Origin: Methylopila jiangsuensis
GTDB taxonomy: Bacteria; Pseudomonadota; Alphaproteobacteria; Rhizobiales; Methylopilaceae
Direction: 5' to 3'
Length of the DNA: 64,000 bases
NCBI RefSeq assembly: GCF_027922305.1
Contig: NZ_BSFK01000007.1
Span: 248,001-312,000, forward strand
The translations under genes were made by a program, and so were the position numbers. Shown here piece by piece: positions 41,905 to 52,509 of the stretch. The notes beneath the pieces were generated by a model, which was given only the letters and a program-made list of their open reading frames with translations, was not told the origin of the DNA and searched no databases. Each line of letters begins with the position of its first letter. The stretch's first letter is position 1.

Positions 41905-44538
41905 TCAGCCGAGCGCGCGGCGGGCGATGTCGCCCACGTCCGGCGACAGGCCGGGAGCCGCGGCGACGCCGCGCAGCGCGTCCTCGGCCCTGGCGCGGCG
42001 GCCGGGCTCCAGCGCCCGCCAGGTCTTGAACGCGCCGAGGATGCGTGCGGCGACCTGGGGGTTGATGCGGTCGAGGACCAGCGCCGTCTCGGCTACGAAG
42101 GCGTAGCCGGCGCCGTCCGCGCGGTTGAACTGGGTCGGGTTGCCGCCGAAGGCGCCGACCAGCGAGCGCACCCGGTTGGGGTTGCGGATGTCGAAGCGCG
42201 GCCCCGCCATCAGCGCCTTCACCCGGTCGAGCGTGGCGGGCAGGGGCGTCGCGGCCTGGATCAGCAGCCACTTGTCCATCAGCAGGGGATCGTCGCCGTA
42301 ATCCGCCTCGAAGGCGGCGAGGGCTGCGGCGCGGGCGTCGCTTTCGTGCAGCGACAGGATCTGCAGCGCCATGATCCGGTCGGTCATGTTGGTGGCGCCG
42401 TCGTAGAGCGCCTTGGCGCGGGCGACGCCCTCGGCCGCGCCGTCGGCGGCCAGCAGGTCGAGCGCCGCGATCTTCAGCGCGCGCCGGCCGGCGGAGGCGG
42501 CGTCGGGGGAATAGGCGCCGGTCTCGGAGAGGCGCTCGTAGGCCGCGGCCGCCGCGTCGCCGAGGCGGGCGGCGAGATCGCGCTTCAGCGCCCGGCGGGC
42601 GGCGTGGATGGCGTCCGGGTCCACCTCGTCGCCGATCTCGCGGGCGACGTCGCCCTCGCTCGGCAGCCCCGCCACCTGGGCGGCGTAGGCGTGGTCGGTC
42701 TCGTCCGGGGCGAAGGCGCGGCCGATGGCGTCGGCGATGCGCGGCTCCTCCGGCTGGGGACGGCTGGCGCGCAGCGCTGCGACCCGCGCCACGAGGTTGC
42801 GCAGCGCCACCGTCTGGCCCGCCTGCCAGCGGTTGAACGGATCGGCGTCGTGGGCCGCGAGGAACAGATAGTCGTCGTCCGTGAGGTCGGCGGCGACCTT
42901 CACCGGCGCTGAGAAGTTGCGGAACAGCGAGGCCACCGGCCGCGCGGCCACGTTCTCGAACGTCACCCGGGTCACGGGCTCGGTCAGCTCGATCACGGGG
43001 CTCGCGGCCGCGCCGCCGACGGTGAGCGGCAGGTCGGCGCCGTCCGGCCCGACCAGGCCCACCACCATGGGAATGACGGCGGGCTGCTTCACCGGCTGGC
43101 CGGGGGTGGGCGGCACGGTCTGCGCCGCCTCGATGGCGAAGGTCTTCGCGGCCGCGTCATAGGCGGTGCGGATCTCCACCGTCGGCGTGCCCGCCTGCCG
43201 GTACCACAGCATGAACCGCCCGAGGTCGCGGCCCGAGACCTCGGCGAAGCAGGCCACGAACTGCTCGATGGTGCAGGCTTCGCCGTCGTGGCGGTCGAAA
43301 TAGAGGTCCATGCCGGCCTTGAAGGCGTCCGGCCCGATCAGGACCTTCAGCATGCGGATGACCTCGGCGCCCTTCTCGTAGACGGTGGGCGTGTAGAAGT
43401 TGTTGATCTCGGCGTAGGCCTCCGGCCGCACCGGGTGGGCGAGCGGGCCGGAATCCTCCGCGAACTGGGAGGCGCGCAGGTTGCGCGCGTCCATGATGCG
43501 CTTCACGGGGCGCGAGCGGGTGTCGGAGGTGAACTCCTGATCCCGGAAGACGGTGAGGCCTTCCTTCAGGCAGAGCTGGAACCAGTCGCGGCAGGTGATC
43601 CGGTTGCCGGTCCAGTTGTGGAAGTATTCGTGGGCGATGATCGCTTCGATGTTGGCGTAGTCGCCGTCGGTGGCGGTTTCAGGCGACGCCAGCACGTATT
43701 TGTCGTTGAAGACGTTGAGGCCCTTGTTCTCCATCGCCCCCATGTTGAAGTGGGAGACGGCGACGACCATGAACACGTCAAGGTCGTATTCCCGGCCGAA
43801 CGCCTCTTCGTCCCAGCGCATGGAGCGCTTGATGGCGTCCATGGCGTAGGCGGCGCGGTCCTCGCGGCCGTGCTCCACGAACACCTTCAGCGCCACGTCG
43901 CGGCCTGAAGCCGTGACGAAGCGGTCCTCCACCACGCCGAGATCGCCCGCCACCAGCGCGAACAGGTAGGACGGCTTCGGGTGCGGATCGCGCCACACCG
44001 CGAAGTGGCGGCCGTCGCCGGCGTCGCCGGTCTCCACGAGGTTGCCGTTCGACAGCAGGACCGGCGTCTCCGCCTTCGGACCCTCGACGCGGGTGGTGTA
44101 GACCGCGAGCACGTCCGGGCGGTCGAGGAAATAGGTGATGCGGCGGAAGCCCTCGGCCTCGCACTGGGTGGTGTAGGCGCCGTTGGAGCGGTAGAGCCCC
44201 ATCAGCCGGGTGTTGGCGGTGGGGTCGATCTCGGTGACCACGGTGAGCTCGAACGGCCCGCGCGGCGGATTGGCGAGGGTCAGCCGCTCCGGCGCGGCCT
44301 CGATGGCGTCGTCGTCGAGCGGAACGCCGTCGATCGCGACCGAGACCAGCTTCAGCTCGTCGCCGTCGAGCACGAGCGCAGCCCCCTCGCGGCCGTCCGG
44401 GTTCGGCCGCACCTTCAGCGTCGCGGTGACGCGGGTGGCGACGGGATCGAGCCGCACGTCCAGATCGACCGTGTCGATCAGGAAGTCGGAGGGACGGTAA
44501 TCGGCGAGGCGAACGAGCTGGGGATCCTCGGCGCGCAT
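41905..44538 (-). CDS. pepN: Aminopeptidase N (877 aa)
   Basis: An M1 zinc aminopeptidase of the PepN class that removes N-terminal residues from peptides in the cytosol. Substrate motif GAMEN at about 267-271; zinc ligands His303, His307 (HEYFHNWTGNR) and Glu326 (LKEGLTVFRDQEF). N-terminal beta domain begins LADYRPSDFLIDTVDLDVRLDP; C-terminal helical armadillo-like domain is complete. Length matches E. coli PepN (870). The ATG at 44536-44538 lies 89 bp after the secreted-protein gene. Confidence 0.97.
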   Translation of the reverse strand: MRAEDPQLVRLADYRPSDFLIDTVDLDVRLDPVATRVTATLKVRPNPDGREGAALVLDGDELKLVSVAIDGVPLDDDAIEAAPERLTLANPPRGPFELTVVTEIDPTANTRLMGLYRSNGAYTTQCEAEGFRRITYFLDRPDVLAVYTTRVEGPKAETPVLLSNGNLVETGDAGDGRHFAVWRDPHPKPSYLFALVAGDLGVVEDRFVTASGRDVALKVFVEHGREDRAAYAMDAIKRSMRWDEEAFGREYDLDVFMVVAVSHFNMGAMENKGLNVFNDKYVLASPETATDGDYANIEAIIAHEYFHNWTGNRITCRDWFQLCLKEGLTVFRDQEFTSDTRSRPVKRIMDARNLRASQFAEDSGPLAHPVRPEAYAEINNFYTPTVYEKGAEVIRMLKVLIGPDAFKAGMDLYFDRHDGEACTIEQFVACFAEVSGRDLGRFMLWYRQAGTPTVEIRTAYDAAAKTFAIEAAQTVPPTPGQPVKQPAVIPMVVGLVGPDGADLPLTVGGAAASPVIELTEPVTRVTFENVAARPVASLFRNFSAPVKVAADLTDDDYLFLAAHDADPFNRWQAGQTVALRNLVARVAALRASRPQPEEPRIADAIGRAFAPDETDHAYAAQVAGLPSEGDVAREIGDEVDPDAIHAARRALKRDLAARLGDAAAAAYERLSETGAYSPDAASAGRRALKIAALDLLAADGAAEGVARAKALYDGATNMTDRIMALQILSLHESDARAAALAAFEADYGDDPLLMDKWLLIQAATPLPATLDRVKALMAGPRFDIRNPNRVRSLVGAFGGNPTQFNRADGAGYAFVAETALVLDRINPQVAARILGAFKTWRALEPGRRARAEDALRGVAAAPGLSPDVGDIARRALG

Positions 44539-44627
44539 GGGCGTTCCTCCGTCAGGCCTTGAAAGCGAGCGGGTTGTTTAGGCCCGCCCGCAAGGCCCGC
44601 GCAAGGCCGCCCCGCCCGGAGGCGCGG

Positions 44628-46498
<1,871 letters not shown>

Positions 46499-46528
46499 CG
46501 CCCGACGGGCCGACGGTCTGAAAATGTG

Positions 46529-46560
46529 AAGGCCCGCCGTTCCGACGGCGGGCCTTTTTC
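46529..46560 (+). terminator. Rho-independent terminator of aatA
   Basis: AAGGCCCGCCGT (46529-46540) pairs with ACGGCGGGCCTT (46545-46556), 12 bp with a TCCG loop, followed by TTT (46557-46559). It ends the aatA transcript 31 bp after the stop. Confidence 0.92.
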
Positions 46561-46671
46561 GTTCGGCGCCGCGCAGGCGGAAGGCCCAGCCGGCGCGCCA
46601 GCGCTGACGGTCCGGAACGCTTTCCGGCCGCCGCACGTTTCGCCTGCAGCGAAAGCCAACGGGAGTACGTC

Positions 46672-47190
46672 ATGTCGATCGGTCTGAAGAGCCTTGCGGC
46701 GGTGGCCGCGCTGGCGACCGGATGCGGGGCGGCGCTCGCCGCCGATGCGGTCCATCCCTCCGTGGTCATCCAGAAGGAAGCCCGTTCCGGCGTTCAGGTC
46801 GGCGTGCTGAGCTGCAAGTCGCCGGGCTCCATCGGCTACATCCTCGGCTCGTCCAAGGAGCTGGCCTGCGAGTACCGGCCCGCCGGCGCCCGTTATCCGG
46901 TCGACGCCTATCTGGGCACGCTGGGCAAGATCGGCGTGGACGTGGGCGCCACGGGACCGAGCGTGCTGCAATGGGCCGTGGTCGCCCATTCGGACGCCAT
47001 CGGGCCGGGCGATCTCGCCGGCAGCTACCGCGGCGCGTCGGCGAGCGCCGCGGCGCTGGTCGGCGGCGGCGCCAACGTGCTGGTGGGCGGCTCCCGCTCC
47101 ACCATCTCGCTGCAGCCGCTGAGCCTCGAAGGCCAGACCGGCATCAGCGTCGCGGCGGGACTGTCCACGCTGCGTCTCGACCCGATCTGA
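46672..47190 (+). CDS. DUF992 domain secreted protein (172 aa)
   Basis: A periplasmic protein of DUF992, frequent in Rhizobiales and of unknown function. Signal peptide MSIGLKSLAAVAALATGCGAALA; mature sequence contains VQVGVLSCKSPGSIGYILGSSKELACEYRP and YLGTLGKIGVDVGAT...LQWAVVA...GDLAGSYRGASASAAALVGGGANVLVGGS, the family hallmark. Starts at ATG 46672 after GGGAG. It is monocistronic, followed by a palindromic repeat. Confidence 0.9.
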   Translation: MSIGLKSLAAVAALATGCGAALAADAVHPSVVIQKEARSGVQVGVLSCKSPGSIGYILGSSKELACEYRPAGARYPVDAYLGTLGKIGVDVGATGPSVLQWAVVAHSDAIGPGDLAGSYRGASASAAALVGGGANVLVGGSRSTISLQPLSLEGQTGISVAAGLSTLRLDPI

Positions 47191-47224
47191 GCGACGGCGG
47201 CCGCCGCTCACCGCGGGCTCTCTA

Positions 47225-47333
47225 CGTATGCCCGCGCCTTCGCGCGGGCATCCATGACTTGCCCTTGGGGCGCAAACGTCGACGTCCAAGTCGTGGATGC
47301 CCGAGGCAAGCTCGGGCATGACGGTTGAGATGC
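47225..47333. repeat. Bipartite palindromic intergenic repeat, copy 1
   Basis: Two hairpins, ATGCCCGCGC/GCGCGGGCAT and ATGCCCGAG/CTCGGGCAT, flank an inner inverted repeat CCATGACTT...AAGTCGTGG. The same three-part design in the reverse hairpin order occurs at 58900-58996. It lies between DUF992 and msrP. Confidence 0.75.
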
Positions 47334-47437
47334 CGGCTTTACGGCGGAACCGCCCCCATCGCGGCCCGACGTGTCATCCTTCCGCCGCTCTCGGCCGTAA
47401 ACATCGGACCAGACCGCCGGCGGGAGGACCCCACCCT

Positions 47438-48427
47438 ATGCACATCCTGCGCAAACCCTCCTGGGCGTTGCCCGACAGCGCGGCGACGCCCGAGGAGGTG
47501 GTTCTCAGCCGCCGGGCGCTGTTCGGCGCGGGCCTCGCCGGCGCCGCGGCGCTGGCGTCGTCGCCCGCGCGCGCCGGCTGGCTGTTCGGCGGAAGCGAGG
47601 CGCCCGTCGCCCCCGAGCCCGATCCGAGCGCCGGTCTCTACCCGCTCAAGCGCAATCCGGCCTATGCGCTCGACCGGGCGGTGACGCCGGAGGCGATCAA
47701 TCTCGGCTACAACAACTTCTACGAGTTCGGGACCAGCAAATACATCGCCGACGAGGCGCAGAAGCTGCGGCTGCGGCCCTGGACGCTGAAGATCGGCGGG
47801 TTGGTGGAGCAGCCGCGCGAGGTGGGGATCGACGACCTGCTGAAAGCCCTGCCGCTGGAGGAGCGGCTCTACCGCCACCGCTGCGTGGAGGCCTGGGGCA
47901 TGGCGCTGCCGTGGAGCGGGATTCCGTTGAAAAGCTTCGTGGACTGGGCGCGGCCGCTTGGCTCGGCGAAATATGTGCGCTTCACCACCTTTCTGGACCC
48001 GGAGGTGGCGAGCGGCCAGCGCAGCCCGCTGTATGACTGGCCCTATGTGGAGGGCCTGACCATGGCGGAGGCCGCCAGCGAGCTCGCGTTTCTGGCCACC
48101 GGCGCCTACGGCAAGCCGCTGGCGAAGCAGATGGGGGCGCCGCTTAGACTGGCGGTCCCGTGGAAGTACGGCTTCAAGTCGGTGAAGTCGATCGTGGCCA
48201 TCGACTTCGTGGAGCAGCGGCCCAGCACGCTGTGGGCCGCGGCGGGGCCGCGGGAGTACGGATTCTGGGCCAATGTGAACCCGGAGGTCGCCCATCCCCG
48301 CTGGAGCCAGGCGCGGGAGCGGGTTCTGGGGACCGACGAGACCCGTCCGACGCTGCTCTACAACGGCTACGGCGAACAGGTGGCGGGGCTGTACGCCGGG
48401 GTGACGGGCGAAAAACTGTTCATGTGA
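47438..48427 (+). CDS. msrP: Protein-methionine-sulfoxide reductase catalytic subunit MsrP (329 aa)
   Basis: A periplasmic molybdoenzyme that reduces methionine sulfoxide in envelope proteins. A twin-arginine signal is visible in LSRRALFGAGLAGAAALASSPARA (residues 23-46). The molybdopterin ligand Cys149 lies in YRHRCVEAWGMALPWSGIPL, and GAPLRLAVPWKYGFKSVKSIVAIDF is the conserved C-terminal signature. ATG 47438 chosen for GGGAGGA upstream. The heme partner msrQ, usually next door, is not seen; the next gene is unrelated. Confidence 0.93.
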   Translation: MHILRKPSWALPDSAATPEEVVLSRRALFGAGLAGAAALASSPARAGWLFGGSEAPVAPEPDPSAGLYPLKRNPAYALDRAVTPEAINLGYNNFYEFGTSKYIADEAQKLRLRPWTLKIGGLVEQPREVGIDDLLKALPLEERLYRHRCVEAWGMALPWSGIPLKSFVDWARPLGSAKYVRFTTFLDPEVASGQRSPLYDWPYVEGLTMAEAASELAFLATGAYGKPLAKQMGAPLRLAVPWKYGFKSVKSIVAIDFVEQRPSTLWAAAGPREYGFWANVNPEVAHPRWSQARERVLGTDETRPTLLYNGYGEQVAGLYAGVTGEKLFM

Positions 48428-48508
48428 CGGCGGATTGAACACGCGCTGCGTCGTTTCGACGATTGTCGAGCGCTTGCATCGCACGCCCGCGCAGACCACA
48501 GTCCGCCC

Positions 48509-49522
48509 ATGCGCGCATGGGTGTTGACCGATGGGAAAGCCGGCGACGAGCAACCCTGCCTCGGGGTCGCCGAAGCCGTCGCCGATCGCATCGAGCGCCG
48601 CCGCGTCCATCCCCGCGCGCCCTGGGTGTGGCTCGCGCCCTGGGGGCCGCTCGACCCCCGCGACGCGCCCGACCGCTACGGCAGCCCCATCGCGCCCGCG
48701 GCGGGGGAGGGCTGGCCCGATCTGGTGGTCGCGGCGGGCCGTCGGGTCGTGCCCCATCTCAGGCGGGTGAAGGCCGCGTCCGGAGGCAAGACCATCACCG
48801 TGTTCCTGCGCGACGCCCGCGCCGGCTGCGGGATCGCGGACATCGTCTGGGTTCCCGAGCACGACCGGCTGCGCGGTCCGAACGTCATCGTCACCCCCAC
48901 CAGCCCCCACCGCATCCGGCCCGTGCGTCTGGCGGCCGCGCGCGGCGCGCCGCCGCTGGTGGACCCTTCGGTGGTCGGTCCCCGGGTCGGCGTGCTGCTC
49001 GGCGGCGACACGCGGCACAGCCGCTTCACGGACGAGGACATCGACCGGCTGGTGGCGGGACTGACCCGGCTCAAGGCCGACGGCGCGGTGCTGATGGCGA
49101 CCGCCTCCCGCCGCACGCCTCCGCGTCTGGCGGCCGCGGTGGAGGGCATAGCCCATCATCTATGGAACGGAACCGGGGATAACCCCTATATCTCGTTGCT
49201 GGCGCAGTCGGAGGCCCTCGTCGTGACGGCGGATTCCACCAATATGGTGGGCGAAGCGGTCGCGACCGGCGCGCCCGTCATGGTGTTCGAGCCCTCGGGC
49301 GGGCGTCGCAAGACGCGCGTCTTCCTCGACCGCCTGACGGAGCTCGGCGTGATCCGGCCCTTCCGGGGGCGGATCGAGCGCTACGCCTACGATCCGATCG
49401 ACTCCACGCCGGAGATCGCCCGGGCCATCGAGGCTCTGGCCGCGACGCGCCACATCCTGCGCAGCGACGCCGCCGCCGAATGGCCGGCGCCGTCGCGCGA
49501 AACGAACGGACGAACGAAATGA
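48509..49522 (+). CDS. ELM1/GtrOC1-family protein (337 aa)
   Basis: A member of the mitochondrial-fission ELM1 family, probably glycosyltransferase-like (GT-B fold), with MRAWVLTDGKAGDEQPCLGVAEAVA, GGKTITVFLRDARAG, LLGGDTRHSRFTDEDIDRLVAGLTRL and ADSTNMVGEAVATGAPVMVFEPSGG. Bacterial members have unknown physiological role. It ends in a 4-bp ATGA overlap with trxB, so the two are co-expressed. Confidence 0.85.
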   Translation: MRAWVLTDGKAGDEQPCLGVAEAVADRIERRRVHPRAPWVWLAPWGPLDPRDAPDRYGSPIAPAAGEGWPDLVVAAGRRVVPHLRRVKAASGGKTITVFLRDARAGCGIADIVWVPEHDRLRGPNVIVTPTSPHRIRPVRLAAARGAPPLVDPSVVGPRVGVLLGGDTRHSRFTDEDIDRLVAGLTRLKADGAVLMATASRRTPPRLAAAVEGIAHHLWNGTGDNPYISLLAQSEALVVTADSTNMVGEAVATGAPVMVFEPSGGRRKTRVFLDRLTELGVIRPFRGRIERYAYDPIDSTPEIARAIEALAATRHILRSDAAAEWPAPSRETNGRTK

Positions 49523-50490
49523 CCAACGCCCCCGCTCCCCGCCATGAGCGCCTCATCATCCTCGGCTCCGGCCCGGCGGGCTGGACCGCCGCGGTCTACG
49601 CCGCCCGCGCCATGCTGCAGCCGCTGGTGATCTCCGGCCTGCAGCCGGGCGGCCAGCTCACCATCACCACCGACGTGGAGAATTACCCGGGCTTCGCCGA
49701 GCCGATCCAGGGGCCGTGGCTGATGGAGCAGATGCAGACTCAGGCCGAGCGCATGGGCGCCCGCACACTCTTCGACCATGTGGCGAAGGTGGATCTGTCG
49801 CGCCGGCCCTTCGCGCTGGAGACGGAGTCGAACGGCGTCATCACCTGCGACGCGCTGGTGGTGGCCACCGGCGCCCAGGCCAAGTGGCTCGGCCTCGACA
49901 GCGAGGAGCGCTTCAAGGGCTACGGCGTCTCCGCCTGCGCCACCTGCGACGGCTTCTTCTTCCGCAACAAGCAGGTGGTCGTGGTCGGCGGCGGCAACAC
50001 CGCGGTGGAGGAGGCGCTGTTCCTCACCAACTTCGCCTCCAAGGTCACGGTGGTGCACCGGCGCGAGAGCTTCCGGGCGGAGCGCATCCTGCAGGATCGG
50101 CTGTTCGCCCATCCCAAGGTCGAGGTGATCTGGAACGCCACCATCGCCGAGGTGCAGGGCGGCGGGCAGCCGCTCAAGGTGGAGGGCGTGAAGCTGGTGG
50201 ACGTGCGCACCGGCCAGCCGAGCGCGATCGCTTGCGACGGCGTGTTCGTGGCCATCGGCCACGCGCCGGCGACCGAGCTGTTCCGCGGCCAGCTCGACAT
50301 GAAGCCGTCCGGCTATCTCGCCGTGCGGCCGGGGACGTCGCTCACCAACGTGCCGGGCGTGTTCGCGGCCGGCGACGTGGCGGACGAGACCTACCGGCAG
50401 GCGGTGACCGCCGCCGGCATGGGCTGCATGGCCGCGCTCGACGCCGAGCGGTTCCTTGCGGCCGACGAGGCGGCGCGGCACGCGGCCTGA
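49519..50490 (+). CDS. trxB: Thioredoxin-disulfide reductase (323 aa)
   Basis: An FAD/NADPH flavoenzyme that reduces thioredoxin. FAD motif ILGSGPAGWTAAVYAARA, redox pair Cys140-Cys143 in CATCDGFFFRNK, NADPH motif VVGGGNTAVEEALF, and C-terminal GVFAAGDVADETYRQAVTAAGMGCMAALDAERF. Length normal. It starts inside the end of the ELM1 gene and is followed, as in rhizobia, by an LsrB/VtlR-type LysR gene. Confidence 0.97.
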   Translation: MTNAPAPRHERLIILGSGPAGWTAAVYAARAMLQPLVISGLQPGGQLTITTDVENYPGFAEPIQGPWLMEQMQTQAERMGARTLFDHVAKVDLSRRPFALETESNGVITCDALVVATGAQAKWLGLDSEERFKGYGVSACATCDGFFFRNKQVVVVGGGNTAVEEALFLTNFASKVTVVHRRESFRAERILQDRLFAHPKVEVIWNATIAEVQGGGQPLKVEGVKLVDVRTGQPSAIACDGVFVAIGHAPATELFRGQLDMKPSGYLAVRPGTSLTNVPGVFAAGDVADETYRQAVTAAGMGCMAALDAERFLAADEAARHAA

Positions 50491-50577
50491 CGCGATCGAT
50501 CCCGGCGAGGCGGCGCGTGGCCGCCCCGCCGCCCGCCCATCAACAGCGGCGCAGGGGCTGCGCCCGAAGGGGGACGA

Positions 50578-51468
50578 ATGGACTGGGACAAGCTGCGCAT
50601 CTTCCACGCAGCCGCGGACGCCGGCAGCTTCACCCGCGCGGGCGAAACGCTGGGCCTCAGTCAATCGGCGGTCAGCCGCCAGGTCTCGGCGCTGGAGCAT
50701 GACCTCAAGGTGCCGCTGTTCCACCGCCACGCCCGCGGCCTGATCCTGACCGAGCAGGGCGACCTGCTGTTCCGCACCACGCAGGACGTGTTCTCGAAGC
50801 TCGAGGCCGCGCGCTCCACGCTGGCCGACAGCCGCGAGCGCCCGAACGGCGTGCTGAAGCTCACCACCACGGTCGGCTTCGGCGCCGGCTGGCTGACGCC
50901 CCGGCTCGGGGAGTTCATGGACCTTTACCCGGACATCCAGCTCCAGCTCATCCTCACCGACGACGAGCTCGACCTGTCCATGCGCGAGGCGGACGTGGCG
51001 ATCCGCCTGCGGCAGCCGACCCAGCCGGACCTGATCCAGCGTCGGCTGTTCACGGTGCACTATCATGTCTTCGCGGCGCCCTCGTACATCGCCCGCCACG
51101 GCCGCCCCGCCACGATCGAGGACCTCGACCATCACCGCCTGATCGAGTTCGGCGGCCCGATCCCGTCCTTCCTGCAGAGCATCAACTGGCCTCTGACGGT
51201 GAACCGCCCGGCGCGCGAGCCGCGCTCCGCCTGCCTCACCATCAACAGCGTCGCGGCGATCAAGCTGGCGGTGGAGTCCGGCGTCGGCATCGCCGTGATC
51301 CCGGATTACTTCGTCGACGCTTCGGAAAGCCTCGTCCGCGTGCTGGAGGAGGCGGAGATGCCCACGCTCGAGGCCTATTTCGTCTATCCGGAAGAGCTCA
51401 AGAACGTGGCGCGCATCAACGTCTTCCGGGACTTCCTGATCGCCAAGGCCCAGCGCTGGGCCTATTAG
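50578..51468 (+). CDS. lsrB: LysR-type regulator of the LsrB/VtlR group (296 aa)
   Basis: An LTTR with N-terminal HTH MDWDKLRIFHAAADAGSFTRAGETLGLSQSAVSRQVSALEHDLKVPLFHRHARGL, nearly the LsrB/VtlR signature. The effector domain spans residues 88-296. In Brucella and rhizobia this regulator controls the AbcR small RNAs and redox/envelope genes, and lies next to trxB. The synteny here is the same. Only one cysteine (in ACLTINS) is visible in the effector domain. GGGGGA ribosome site precedes ATG 50578. Confidence 0.85.
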   Translation: MDWDKLRIFHAAADAGSFTRAGETLGLSQSAVSRQVSALEHDLKVPLFHRHARGLILTEQGDLLFRTTQDVFSKLEAARSTLADSRERPNGVLKLTTTVGFGAGWLTPRLGEFMDLYPDIQLQLILTDDELDLSMREADVAIRLRQPTQPDLIQRRLFTVHYHVFAAPSYIARHGRPATIEDLDHHRLIEFGGPIPSFLQSINWPLTVNRPAREPRSACLTINSVAAIKLAVESGVGIAVIPDYFVDASESLVRVLEEAEMPTLEAYFVYPEELKNVARINVFRDFLIAKAQRWAY

Positions 51469-51519
51469 CCCCATGGACGCTTGATCGAGCGCTCACTTGG
51501 GCGCAGGTTTAGCGAGGCC

Positions 51520-51657
51520 GATGTGAACGCCTTGCGCTATCCCCCCTTGCGCGCGTTTTCGGAGGCCATTTCCCGGAAGCGACGGGCGTGTGGCCCCCCG
51601 CACCACGTCGTTCCAACCTCGAAGCCGGACCTGCGTCACCGCAGGTCCGGCTTTTTT
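51520..51657 (+). ncRNA. Candidate AbcR-like small RNA
   Basis: The 154-bp stretch after lsrB has C-rich anti-Shine-Dalgarno-like motifs TATCCCCCC (~51539-51547), CATTTCCC (~51568-51575) and GGCCCCCCG (~51592-51600), and ends in a strong intrinsic terminator at 51623-51657. In Brucella and Agrobacterium the AbcR sRNAs are encoded directly next to VtlR. I infer an AbcR-type sRNA by this synteny; exact 5' end is not determined. Confidence 0.5.
51623..51657 (+). terminator. Strong intrinsic terminator
   Basis: AGCCGGACCTGCG (51623-51635) pairs perfectly with CGCAGGTCCGGCT (51640-51652) around TCAC, followed by six T (51652-51657). It is 155 bp past the lsrB stop. Confidence 0.93.
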
Positions 51658-51686
51658 CGTGGACGCCGCCCGCGCGAAGGCTGCGC

Positions 51687-51715
51687 TTGAGTCGAAGCCG
51701 GTCGCCCGCTACACC
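51687..51715 (+). promoter_or_regulatory. lrp: Promoter of the lrp gene
   Basis: TTGAGT (51687-51692), 17-bp spacer, TACACC (51710-51715). The start codon is about 43 bp further. There is no clear Shine-Dalgarno before ATG 51758. Confidence 0.45.
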
Positions 51716-51757
51716 CGAACGACGCTCTTTTGCGTCGCAACATCGGACATTCGTGAC

Positions 51758-52234
51758 ATGCGCGGCCGCTTCGACGCGATCGACCTCAAAATCCTCGCCG
51801 AACTGCAGGCGGACGGCCGCATGACCAATGTGGAGCTGGCGCGGCGGGTCGGCATTTCCGCGCCGCCCTGCCTGCGCCGGGTGCGCGCCCTGGAGGAGGC
51901 GGACGTGATCCGCGGCTACCGGGCGCTGCTGGACGAACGCCGGCTCGGCTTCGAGGTCACCGCCTTCGCCATGGTGCAGCTCGCCGGGAATTCCGAGGCC
52001 GATCTCGCCGCCTTCGAGGCGCGGGTGCGGGACTGGCCGCAGGTGCGGGAGTGCCACATGCTCTCCGGCGAGGTGGACTTCATGCTGAAATGCGTGGCGA
52101 AGGACCTCACCAGCTTCCAGAGCTTCGTGATCGAGCTCACAAGCGCGCGCAACGTGAAGACGGTCAAGACCGCGCTCGCCTTGGGCCAGACCAAGAACGA
52201 GGCCTCCGCGCCGTTCGACATCACGGAATCATGA
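51758..52234 (+). CDS. lrp: Lrp/AsnC-family transcriptional regulator (158 aa)
   Basis: N-terminal HTH: FDAIDLKILAELQADGRMTNVELARRVGISAPPCLRRVRALEEADVIRGYRALLDERRLGFEVTAF; C-terminal RAM ligand domain with VRECHMLSGEVDFMLKCVAKDLTSFQSFV. These regulators sense amino acids and often act on nearby or global targets. In Sinorhizobium an lrp gene is also neighbour of trxB-lsrB, so synteny supports the family. Frame is open upstream, but ATG 51758 fits the family start. Confidence 0.93.
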   Translation: MRGRFDAIDLKILAELQADGRMTNVELARRVGISAPPCLRRVRALEEADVIRGYRALLDERRLGFEVTAFAMVQLAGNSEADLAAFEARVRDWPQVRECHMLSGEVDFMLKCVAKDLTSFQSFVIELTSARNVKTVKTALALGQTKNEASAPFDITES

Positions 52235-52326
52235 GCGCCGCCTGACGAGGGATCGGATTTCATCCTCGGCCGTTGTCCTCCAGAACGCGCTGCGCATCCG
52301 GCCGGCGCCGCCCATCTGGAGGCCCC

Positions 52327-52503
52327 ATGACCGACCACACCCACCAGTACGCTCCGCCCCCCGGCACCAAGACCGAGGTTCTTGAGCCGGTGGAGGCCAA
52401 GCAGGCCACCAACAAGCCGCGCAACATGCCGATGGTGCTGTCGCTGAGCCTCGCCGGCGCGGTGATCGCCCTCGGCGTGATCTGGATGCTGTTCCTGAAA
52501 TGA
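52327..52503 (+). CDS. Small single-span membrane protein (58 aa)
   Basis: MTDHTHQYAPPPGTKTEVLEPVEAKQATNKPRNMPMVLSLSLAGAVIALGVIWMLFLK: soluble N-terminal 33 residues and one C-terminal membrane span (34-57), a tail-anchored layout. No family recognised. It ends 6 bp before the convergent ribD stop. Confidence 0.6.
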   Translation: MTDHTHQYAPPPGTKTEVLEPVEAKQATNKPRNMPMVLSLSLAGAVIALGVIWMLFLK

Positions 52504-52509
52504 GCGCGT

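Noticed and set aside
49387-51474. 695-aa open frame antisense to trxB and lsrB
   Set aside because: No recognisable domain; the opposite strand carries two well-conserved genes.
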